The notes under the pieces: model-generated | The model's database searches: none | What the model was told of the DNA's origin: nothing | What the model saw: the letters and a program-made list of their open reading frames with translations, nothing else | Part shown: in pieces, positions 49,101-61,100 of the stretch | How the letters are laid out: each line of letters begins with the position of its first letter | How positions within the stretch are numbered: position 1 is the first letter of the stretch | Origin: Mycobacterium saskatchewanense | GTDB lineage: Bacteria > Actinomycetota > Actinomycetes > Mycobacteriales > Mycobacteriaceae | Length of the DNA: 64,000 nt | Assembly: GCF_010729105.1 (NCBI RefSeq) | Contig: NZ_AP022573.1 | Span: 5,022,001 to 5,086,000 of the forward strand | Direction: 5' to 3' | Translations under genes and position numbers: made by a program

Positions 49101-52100
49101 TTGCCGCCGGAGGATCCCGTGGTCGGCCGGGCAGGGGTTCTGCGCGAGCACGATTCCCTAGAGATCCATGGGTCAAACGGTAGCGAGGCAGCCACGCCCG
49201 ATGAGCGTGAGCGCGTCGCCGAGCGGCTCGCCGGTCCCGATCGGGTCGTGCCTGGTGGGGATCCGCGCACTCGAGGCGCGGGCGACATAGCCTCGGAGCG
49301 GCTGCTTTCCGAGCCTTCGGCTGCGTCCGCGCCACGGAGCGTCTCCCGCGGGCTGTCGCCGGAGGACGCAGCGGCGGACCGGACCACGGAGACGGCCGGC
49401 CCTCGCGCGGGAGATCCGCATGACGAAAGCCGTGCACCGGAGCAGGACACCCCGCCTGAATCGGCTATCACCTCGCCGGATCCCGGCAAGGTGGCCGCCT
49501 TCCAGATGATCGCGCCGGATCTGGCGCACCTTGTCACGCGTACGGGGACGTCGGGCCAGCTCGGCGGTCGTGGGCACCGGCCGTTCACTGACTTCCCCCG
49601 CGACCGAGATGGCCGGCTGTCCGAGCAAGCGATTCTGGACTACCTCGACACGATGGGAGCCCAAGTTTCGGACAACATGGCGGACGTCATGCGGCGCGCC
49701 GGAGTCGCCATCCACGGCGTCGACGACGCGGAGCTGGCAGCCCAGATCGAGCGGGAACCGGCTCTTAGCGCGCAGTATCCGGAGCTGACGACCTATCTCC
49801 AGCGATCCGATCGCACGACACAGATCGATGCGAACGTCGACCTCAGGCCCGAGGGCGTGGGGCACGAAGGCGTCCAGGTCACCTTCTGGCTTTCGGATGG
49901 CGACCCCATGGCAGCGCCCCGCCAGAGACTCGTGCTGCGTGCGCTGTCCGTCCTGCGGGGCGCCGGCTACGTGCTGCCGCCAGACCTGAACGTCGGCCTG
50001 CCGCGATACCACCGCTCGCTGATCGTCCGCAGCGTCGCCGATAGTCGCGGACAGCGCGCAATCGAGATATCCACTAGGTCAGTAAGTAACCTGGTCGGTA
50101 CCAGGGATTGGGCCTCGTACGCCCCTCCCAACCAGATGTTCGTCAGTGCTCGCCCCGTTGCGCACCGATTCGTGGGTGAGAAGCGCCAGGGCACGCACAC
50201 GGTCGACGACCAAATGCTCGACACAGGCTTTGGCGCCGTGCTGCACGAGATGATGCACTGGCTGCATTTTCAGGGGCGGCCGGACCGGTTCGTGGACCTG
50301 ACGTGGGCATCGTTCCGGCCGGCCGACGTCACCCATGTGGGAAGTGTCAGCGCTTATTCACGCGAAAATCCACACGAGTTCGTTGCGGAGTATGGCCTGG
50401 GCCGGCTCTTGGGCCGCAGGTACGGAGACCCCGAGGTCGAGGCCCGGCTCGAAGCCCTCTACGCGGGCCTTGGGGGGCCGCTTCCCAGCTCCAGCGATGC
50501 CCACCAGACCCCAGAGCCCCCGGGGCTGAGCGGTGAGGAACTGGCTCATCTGACCGACGTCGTGCGGCAGATGACGGGCCTGTCTTCGGTTACCCGCGAC
50601 GAGGTCCGCACTGCCGAAGCGGCCTTGCCGCCGTTCGACCGGTGGCGCACCCTCGAGAGCCGGGCCGAACCCATCGGTGCCCGCCTTGCGTCGCGCACCT
50701 GGGACGATTTCGCGGCTCGCGACCCGGAGAGCGCCGAAAGGATCCTTGATTGGGTGGTCCAGACCCTGAACAGCCATGGCTTCACCGGCGTCGACGAACA
50801 GGTCAAGCGAACCTATGCATCTCTGACGCCGGAGCAGCGCAGCGGTTCGGAACGGCGCGTCGAGCTGGCCCTGTACCACTATGTCAGCGAGGGACTGAAC
50901 GCGGCGGCCGCGCAACGACGAGAGCAAGACCACAGCATCACGAGGTCGCCCGACGACGAGCCGGGCCAGGGCAGTCCGGGCAAGCGCTCGCCCGCGACGG
51001 GGTCGGATGTGTCGCGCACGCCATCACGCGAGGCGTTCGGCGGCTCGGAGCGACGGGCGCACGACAGGCTGGCGGCCTCGCCGCCGCGCGTCGAAGCTAC
51101 GGCATCGGCTGCCGCACGTTCACCGTCGGAGTCCATTGACTCCGTAGCCGACGAGGACTCTGATGCTGGGGTGTTGCGGTTGCGGGGTGGGGCCGGTGAC
51201 GAGGACTTCGCTTTGCCGAGTGCTCAATTGGACCCCTCCGTTGATCCGCGGAATGTCACGGGTTTGGTCGATGGGGCCGGCGTGCATGTGCGCACCGATG
51301 ACGACCCGCTGTTCCGCGATGACACTCGCGAACCGTTTGAGGTTTTCGGGTCGGGTTTTGAGCCTGTGGATCCGTCCAATGCGAACCTGGAGAGCTTTGG
51401 TCGTGGCCGTCCGGCTGCGTTTGTGTCGACGACGCGTGATCCGGACCTGAACCATCTTGGGCCGCCGACGGAGGGCCGTCCCAGGGTGTTTCGTTACCGC
51501 ATCCAGGCGCCGGGTGGTATTGACATCAATGCGACGGTGTCTCATCACCAAGACGTGCATGGACGCGAGATCGTGTTCCCCGGTGGGATTCGGCGGGAAA
51601 ACATCGTGGGCGCCGAGGAAGTTCTTTCCGGTGGTCCTGGGGAACTTGGCCTTGGGCGCTTTATCGACAATCCGCACTTCGATCCCGGCGCGCCGAATCC
51701 GCATTTCCCGGCGGCGGTTCACGACGAGGAGCCGCATTGGTCGGACTCCGATGACGATGATGACCTCACCCCGACGAACACCCCGCGGGCGCGGCCGATC
51801 GACCTCGACCCACCGCCGACACCCGACGTAATCGAAGAGACGCCCACTATTCCGGGCGACCAGGGCAATCGCGTTTCCCGCCCGTTCGCCGAGACCGCCC
51901 GCCCGGGTGTCGATGGCGTCGCCCGCCCGGTGCGCGAGTCGAGCGGCGACAGGATCGATACGCCCGATGACCTGGAGCGCGCCGTCGAGCAGATCGCCGG
52001 TCCGGATCGGGTCGTGCCCGGCGACGATCCGCACACCGACCCGATCGCCTGCACCGTTCTGCTCGCCGAAATGGTAGAGGCGTTGTATCCCGACCGGTTG

Positions 52101-55100
52101 GCCGCCATCCCGGCGACCGGCCGGACGCTGGATGACTCGGTGCTCGCTGGGCGACCGGTCGATCGGCTCATCGGTGTTGCGGAGCCGGTGCCGGTCAATT
52201 CCTGGGACGATGTGGCGGATCGGCTGCACGATGCGGCCGGCGAAACCGGCCGTAGCACCGCGTTGGTCCTCGTCAGCCACGCCAATGGGGTGGGTCATGC
52301 GCTGGGTGCCCACCGTTTCGCGGACGGGCGGATCGCGTATTTCGATCTGCACGAAGAGCCGGGGCAGCGGGTGATGGTCGATCAGTCGCCCGAGGTGGGC
52401 CTGGCGCGCGCCTCGATGGTGGTCCTCGACGGCGCCGCCAACGAGGTGCGGCCGCAGGCGGCAGGACACTCGTCGGTCGTCGATGCGCTGATCGACCCGC
52501 CGGGTGATCCGAGGTACGGGCGGGGCGGGGTCGAAGCCGAGTTCCACGGAGGCTATCTCGAGTACCCCGACGAACTGGTGGACCCCGATTCGCTCACTCC
52601 GGTGGCCGACCTGGAACACCACGTTCCCTGGCTGGCAAGGAATGACCGTCACGGGCTCAAGGTGGTGCTCGACGTCGGCACCTTCGACCTGACGGGCGAC
52701 GGTGGTGTCGCCATGGGAGGAACCGCACACGACCGGGTCGATTTCACCACCGAACCGATCCTGGAAGTCGTCACCGAGCGTCCGTTGGCTGAGCTGCGCA
52801 ACGACCCCCCGACCAACACCACCTCCGCGCTGACGGTGGCTCAGCGGGCGTTGGTTCGGCTCGACGGCCTTGCCCGCTCGGCGGATCCGGTTGACCACCG
52901 GGCGCACGGGCTCGCGGACATTTTCCCCGAGTCGGAGGGGTGGACGCTGCATCCGAACGCCACCGATTTCAACTTCGTTCCGGTTTCGGTCGGCGACTCG
53001 GCGACGACGGCGATGCACCACACCAAAGGTGTGCCCCTGGGTGCGGTTGCGGATTTCATGCGCGGCGTCCGCGAGCGGATCTGGGCCCCGCAGGCGCGCG
53101 AACTGCACCGCGACGGAGCGGAATTCGCCGCGTCAGTGGTGGCGAACTTCCGCGCCGCAACTGGGTCGCCGGCCGACGACGGGGGGGCGCGCCCCGCGGA
53201 GTCACGGGCCCCGGATCCAAGCGAAGTGCGCGATCTCGAGGGGGCGATGTGGCTGACGTATGTCCACGTCGCCGGACTGGCGATGGCCACCACGGTGGAA
53301 AGCATCGGCGGCAAGGCGTTCAGCGCGGTGGCGATGCGGCAGAGCCTGCGGTCCCTGCGTGGCGAGTTGTCGCCGGCGGCACAGGATTTCCTTCACGACA
53401 ACGCAGACCTCGTTCGGGTGACCTTCGAAAGCCATCTCTTGAGTCGTGTACGCGACTTCAGCACGCGTTATGTGAACGCCCGCAACCTCGCCCACGACAG
53501 GCACGCCGATTCCCCGCGCTATCACAGCGCGCCGCCCCGACTCGCCGAGGACGAAGAGGTCCGGCCGTTGCGAGCGGTGCGTTACGCGCGCCTACCCGAA
53601 ACCCACGGTCGAGACACCCTGAGGGTCGGGGACTATCTCGACACCATGCTTCTGCACGACCCCGCCGTTACCGTCAACCAAGACGAGGCGTTCGGTGTGC
53701 GCACGCACTTCGACGACCTGGACCGGGCGCGCGCCGGTGAACGCGGACTGCTGTTGCTGGAACTGCGCAACGACGGCCAACGCCTCATCACGCCCGATCA
53801 ACTCCGGGCGCAGTACGACGAACTGACCACGATCGTGCGCGATGCGGTACAAACGGCGGAGCCCGGCACCATCGCCACGCTGAGTCGGCGATTCGCCCGC
53901 ATGATGAGCGGACCCTGGAACATCTCCCGCGACGGTACGGGGGCGCGGTCGCCCGAGATACGCACAGCCGAGCCGCCGAGGGAGGACACGGCGGACGCCG
54001 GCTCCGCCGTCGCGGCCGACCGCGGCCCGGCGACCCTATGGAGACCAGAGGCGGGCGCGGCCAGGACACGACTTTCGAGGTTGGGTATCACGCGGAGCGC
54101 CGACATCGCCGACACCGCCTCGCCGGAAGGGGTGGGGCGCCCCGAAGGCGCAGGCGACGAAGCCACGGAGGGCCCGACCGAGACGGCGAACACCACCAGT
54201 GGTCCGCCACAGGGCCGCGGCATGGCGAGATTCCCGCAGGGCGGTGGTCTGCCCGGTGGCAGCCGCCGGCCTGATGACGCGGCCATGTCGAACCCGATGG
54301 ACATGGATTCGGCGCTGGCGGAGCTGGAGTCGCTGCCGCCCGGAGAGGAGCTCAGCAGCCCCGCAGTCCAGTGGATCGCCGCGGCGGAACGCGGAGATGT
54401 CGTGCCGAGTGCTGAGCAGGCCGAGCGTCTGATGCGCCAGGGCGTGTCCGTGCCGTCCCGGGTACCTCACCTGCCGGGACATTCCAGCGCCGAGGCCGGT
54501 CCGTCGCGGCAGCGGGCGGATGAGGCTGAACCCGGCGGGTTGTCCGAGAGGCAGGGTGCCGGCGACTCGGATCCCGGCGCTCCAATTGCCGAAGACCCCA
54601 ACCTGCCCCCGCCTTACGACGGTCAAGCGCACCCGGATCCGGATTTCGACTGGGACGACCCGGAACGGAGGGGCCCGGGTGACGACAACGAGCCGCTCCC
54701 GCAGTATCCGGACATCGTGCCCGCCCCCTACCGGCGGCACCCAGACGCGTTCACGTCGATGGTCAACAGGATCAGGGACCGGCTGACGCAGTCCGGTCTC
54801 GAGCTGCGCGATGATGCTGCAAACCACATCATCAGCAGCTACCGGGAGCTACCCGAGGGTTTGCGTGACCGGTATGCGCGGGGCGCAAGCAGGAGCGCTA
54901 TCGAAGACGAGATCTACTACCGGGTGCGTGAGCGGCTGCTGCCGCCAACGCCGGCGAGGCCAAGCATTTTCTCGCGGCGCAGGCGCCGGGATGCGCCCGC
55001 AACGGTCGGTAGGGCGCCCGAACACGAAGCGCTCGCCAACGGCGCGACCGACCGCGACGATCGACCCGACCCGCCTCCTGCACAAACCGATGACGGGCCG

Positions 55101-58100
55101 GTCCCGGTGGGCGACGCGCCGACGGATCGTCCCGGTGAGGACGGTGGCCCTCAGGGAAGGCACCGGGCGAGCGCATTCGGGCGGGCGGCAAGGATTGTCA
55201 CCCGACCGTGGGCCTTGGCGCGCAGCCGGTTCGGCGCGGCGCCGGTCGAGCCGGTGGGGCCGTCGCTGCCGAGCAGGCACACCCCCGAGTCATTGGCGCA
55301 GCGCTATCCGTGGCTGGCCGGGCTGAACCCCCAGCGCGATTCGGAGGAGGCGGCGACGAATTGCGTTATCAGCGCGATCGGATTCGTCGTTTCCGAGCGC
55401 GAAGGCAGCTCGTTCGAAGTGCCGCATACCGACCGCCTGCCCGGCTCGGACTTGGTCAACTTCCATCGCCAGTCGCTCGGACTCGGCGACGACGAGCATC
55501 AGGTCTCGTTGATTCCGGGTTTCGATTCGGCGGCGGACGCGCTGGCCGATGCCGGGCCCGGTGCCATGGCGCTGATCGCCGTCGGTGGTGAGGGCCCCGA
55601 AATCAACCATGTCTACGTCGGGGTGGTCGACCATCTCGGGGTGAGTTTCCTGGATCCCCAACGCGGCACGTTGGCCACGGACCCGATCGAGGCGACGACC
55701 CTGGCGATGCTGCCGCTGACCGAGGGTATCGGGATCCCAAGAGGTGGGCGGCTACTCACGGGCGACGAGCTCGACGACGACCTCACTCCCATGAACACAC
55801 CCAGGACTCGGCCAGTGCCACTGGCACCCGACTCCTCGGAGCCGGGTGCCGTAGGTGACCCGGTACCGCAGCCGCGACCCAACCGGCCTGGACCATCAAC
55901 CAGCGAGGCGGACGAAAACTCGCCCCCAGGCACGTCGCCGGCGCGGTCAAGTGCCGCGGACTCGCAAACGTCGATCGACAGGCCCGCACGCGGCCGCCTG
56001 CTCGGTGGCAGTGGTCACCCGGGTGACGCGTCGACATCACACGCGACGGACCCCGAATCGGCGCTCGTCGAGCTGGAATCGCTGGAGCCCGGGCAAGACC
56101 TCAGCAGCGGCGCGGTCCACTGGATCGCTGCCGTGGAGCGCGGCGATGTCGTACCGACCCCCGACCAGGCCGAGCGTTTCACCCAGCGGGGCGTTTTCGT
56201 CCCGTCGCACGTACCGCCCGTGCGCGGACGCGCCAACGCCGAACCGGGACCCTCCGGACACGGCGCCGCCCACGGCTCGCGCCCCGTGGAGGAACCGGCA
56301 ACCGAACCAGCCCAACCGACACCCGGGACGGGTGACGAACCGCCGCCCGCACCTGGAGACCACGAACGCATCGCCGCGGACCGGCCGGCACAGGACAGCG
56401 AACTTCCATACGGCCTCAACCGGTTTGTCCGCGACTGGCTCGAGCGGATCGGTAACCGCGCCCGGCCCGATGTGTCGCGCGGTGAGCCAATCGCCCTCAG
56501 CGAGGTGTTGTCCCCCGAACTCTGGTGGCGGATGTATCTCGACAGCAACGACCACGCCGACGCGCTGAACTCCGACCGGAACAATCCCGGCGGCTGGTAC
56601 GACGCCAACGACACGCCCGGATTCCAAGCGGGCATGGAGCGCGCGTATCGGGCCGTTCTGGACGACCCAGCCGTGCTGCGCCGGCCCCTGACCTGGCGTG
56701 AGTACGACGGTATGCACGCGCTCGTGACGGCTAACTCGCGTGGGGGGCACGGGCTTGTCGGGCCGTCGTGGCTGCGCGTGCAGTTCCCGACTTTGATCAA
56801 CGCCGCCGACGACTTCGCGCATCACTACCTCGGCGCCGAGGCGCCGGCCGAGGATCTGCTGGCGGAGCGCATCGGCGGGCGTGCCTTGGCGGTGCGTAGC
56901 GGTCCCAACACCCCGGTGCAGCTGCGTCCCGATCGAATCGTCACGCTGGCCCCGGACCCCGACGGGGACCTGGCGCTCACCACCGCCTACGGGGCCGCCG
57001 ATGTCCCGGCTCTGGTGGACGCGGTATTCAGCCGGTACCACGACGACATCGCGCAGGCGCACACGGAGCACGAACGGCTGCGCGCGATCGGCCGGGCGGT
57101 GCGTGCACTGCACGTCATGCACCCGTTCCGTGACGGAAACGGCCGCACGAACATCTACCTGCTGCTGCCTAGGCTGCTGCAGGCCAACGGTTTTCGGCCG
57201 GTCGTCGCACCCGCGATGGCGCACTTGTTCTCGGGCGGGTTTTCGCTCGACCACATCGCCACCGCACTGCGGTGGGGGCAACAACGGGACTTGGCGATCG
57301 GTCTCGACGATATGCGGCCGCAGGCCTGGACTGAGGAGTTGGAACGCCGCGCCGAGAGCGTCGGCGCGCCGGCATCCAAGGGCGAGCTTCGGGCCGGCGC
57401 GCCCCGAGATCGGTCGCAAGCCTGGAGCAACTACCTCAAACGAGCCGAAGCGCATGAAGCGGCCCCGAGCGAGACGACCGCTCGCCGGCTGGCCGCGGCG
57501 CACCGAAACCTGGCCCGTCTGGGTCTCGATCCCGACGCGCTGATGGCCGAACACCGCGCCCGTTGGGACCCGTGGTCGTCGCCCTCCCCCGAGACTGCCG
57601 CCCAGGAGCCCGCCCCCGCCGGGGGTGCAGCCGAAACGGCGAAGCAGGACAGCGGCCGGCATGCCGGCGACGCGGGCCGGCCCGCCGGCCCACAGCTACC
57701 GGCGCGGGTCGGCGACAGTCTGACCTTGGGCGGAATGGACGTCGTCGAGAAGTTCGATTCCGGTGACGAGGGGCTGGACCACATCAAGACTGTCGTGCAG
57801 CGCGAGGGCGGCACGACAGCGTGGGAGAACCATCGGGAGGCTCTCACGGCGCTGTTCTCCGACGATGCCGTGCGCCCGAAGGTGACCGGTCTGCTGCGCG
57901 GCAACCGCCCGATCCGGCATGTGGTCGACCTCGGTCACGGCCGAACGCTGGCGTTCGAGCTGGAACTCGTGGGCGCGTCGCAGCGTTCGCAACTCAATTT
58001 CAAGGAGCATCTCCCAACCTACGAGTTCGAATACAACTCCGACCCCACCAGCAGCGTCGGCTCGCGAACCAGCGAGCGCACCACGCTGGTGGGCGGCCTG

Positions 58101-61100
58101 CGGGCGAACTTCAGTGGTCCGCACGGCAGCGACACGGCGCCCCTCTACGGCTCCCGGAGCGGGGAGTCGGCGTTGACCGCTCAACGTGGCGACCGCCAAC
58201 TCAGCCGCACCAAGACCGTCGAGCCTGCCACTCGCTTCGAGGGAAGCCTGCACGCGGTGATCACCCACCGGCTGAGCAGCGCGCCCCACGCATCGGAGGC
58301 ACATGACGTCGACTTTCACGCCGAGGTGGCCGTTCCGACCCGCGACGTCACGGGGACGCCCACGCCGTCCGGGCCTGGCGGCCCGGCGCATGTCGCGTCG
58401 ACCCGGGCGCTGAGCGGAGCCGACACCGTCACCAACCTCTGGCTGCTGGACGACGCGGCGGCGCCGCCCAGTCCTGGCGCCGACGGCTCGCGGCCGACGG
58501 CCCCCGCGCACGCGGATGCGGACGCGGATGCGGATCCGCGGCCGCAAAGTGTCACCGATTTCGTTACCAGCGCACCCATGCAAGCGGCGTTCGCCAAGGC
58601 CTTCGGCACGCAGGCCGAGCGCGCGATGAGCGAAACCAGCGGCTGGCTGACCGTGGAGCTGTTGCAAGCAAGCCTGCACGGGATGACCAACAAGCAGCCG
58701 TTGGAGCTGCACTTTGAACGCATCCCCGGCGCCTGGCTCGAAGTCCACGCGTTCCTCGAGCCGCTCGGCACGCCCGCCGGCGCCCGGTCCGAGGTCGCGT
58801 CCGGCCCGGACGCGGACGGGCCGCAGCCGATGATGCGGCTCACCGGCGACACCAAGCAGACGGAGTTTCACTACGGCACCGAAACCGACACCTCCCGGAG
58901 CGCCAGTACGACGGTGGCGGGGTCGACCCAGGTGCCGCTACCGGGACGGATCCGCGCACAACTTTCGGGCGAACCCATTCAGCCGGTCCTCGGTGCCAAC
59001 AGCACCACAACCGTCGGCGGCGCACACCAGGAGTTGTCGAGTCGCCAATTCCGAGTGCGCAGCACGATCAAGGACACGGTCCCGGGCCAGGGCTGGCACG
59101 GCCAGGTTCGGCTGCGGTTTGAGATGCACACGTCAGGTTCGGTCTCGCCGCGTGGTCGTGACGTGCCATTCGAGGGCGCCGTGCACGAGACCCGCGCTCG
59201 CTTCGACGTATTGGCCGAAAAATCCGCCACCTCACCGCCCGGCGACTACACCGGCCAGAAGGTGTGGGCACCGCCGCAGCGCATCTGGGGCGAAACGGGC
59301 CCGGCCGAGCGCAACTCGACGGCCACGTCTCCCTGGTGGCGCCCCGGCGCCGAGCATCGCGCCGTGCGCGACAGCGGCGACGGCGCAGCCTCCCGTCCCG
59401 CCTTCCAGTCGCCGCGTCCGGCGATCCCGCGCGGCGCGACCCAGGCCGCGGCGCTGCGCGGTCTGGGCAGCATGGACCGGGTCACCAACTTGGACATCAG
59501 CGGCCTTCGCGGCATGCTCGACTCCATGGGCCGCCGGGCATTCGGCGGCAGCTGGAACACGATTCGCGCCGACGTCTCCTCGTGGTACCACCTCAACCGG
59601 GTCCGCGCCGCGCTGCCGGCCATGACGCAGCACCACCCCCTCACGCGCGCTCAGCTGTCCGGCCCCGGTTCGAGCACGAAGGCCATGCTGACCGCCGACA
59701 TCGAGCGCCTCACCTTCCGGCGGGTGATCAACCCGACATCCAGCCCGAGCATGGAGATGACCGACGGCTCGGTCACGCGAACCACACGCAGCCGGCAGAA
59801 TTTCGGGCAGGGCGTTGTCGGTGCCCGCGGTGACATCGCCGGCAACACGGGGCAGCTCGAATTCAACAGGGGCGGCACGCGCAACGTTCGCGACCGAGAC
59901 CAGGTGCGCGGGCAGGACCGGCTGGTGGCGGCGGCCAAGTTCGACCAGCCGATGGCCGTGTTCGACGGCTGGGTGCGCCTAGACGCGGCGATGGTCGGCT
60001 CCAAGGCCACGGTGCACGAATCTGGGCTGTTCCCGGTCGAAATCGCGATTCCGCTCACGGAACTGCACGGATCGCGGGTGCACGACTCGGCCCTGCCGCC
60101 CACCTTCACCCGTGACCAGCCGGCGGGCTTCGTCGACATCCCACGCCCCAAGCCGGACCGAGATCCGGTCGATCCACTCGACCTGGCGCCGCTGCCGAAA
60201 AACCCCAACACACCCACGTCGTTCGGCTCGCACAGCCAGCTGCCGGGCCGCTCCGCAGGATTGAGTTTCCGCGAACTTCTCAGCCGGTTCGCGCGGCCCG
60301 CCGCGGACAACGCGGGCAACGCATCGGCCTCCCGCAGTCGCCGGGACTCCGTCGACAGCACAACGCCACTGCTGCGCGACCATACTGTCGCCTACCAGGC
60401 GACGAGTACCTCCCATTCCGAACCGGTCGACACCGAAACCCCGCTGCGCGCCGACGCGCAGTCGCCGACGCCACCCCCGCCTCCGCTGGACTGGGCATCT
60501 CCGCCGCCCAACCACAATCCGCCCGAACCGCCCGCGCATGCCCTGCAGGGGAGCTGGCACCCGACCGATTTGCTCGTCGGGGTCGACCCGGCCAGCGGCT
60601 TGGTGGAAGCGATCCGTAGCGACCTGGCGCCGGCGCTGGGTGATCGCCTGGACGAGGCGATGGTCGGAGTGACCGAGCAGTTCGGCCCGCAGGTATTGGC
60701 CGCCCGACTCGCCCATCAGTCGGGTCAAGAATGGCGCCACGACATATCCGTCCGCGGCAGAGCGTTCGCAGTGAAGGTGCGGCCGGTGCGCGAACCGCAG
60801 CACGAATACGTCGGCGTGTCGGGAAAGTTCGAGACCGATGTCTCCACCGCGTCGCAGTCCGGCACCTCGCACACCCACGGCGACGAGACGCTGTCGGTCA
60901 CCGGCGGCCGGGCGCAGATCCCCGTCCCGCCCGCCTCGGTCACCATCCAGCTGACCCACAGCGGTGCACGACCTTCTCCGGACGGACCGGTCGCCCTGGG
61001 CGGTCGGCTAGCCCAACCGGCCGGCCACAGCATCGCCGGCGGCAGCGAGCAGCGGACCCCCCTGCGGGTGCGAATGACCCAGCCGCACAACCTGTTCCGT

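Noticed and set aside
51120..53108. 662-codon minus-strand frame inside the giant ORF
   Set aside because: Arg-rich composition and no motif; the plus frame carries ART3 and PL4 there.
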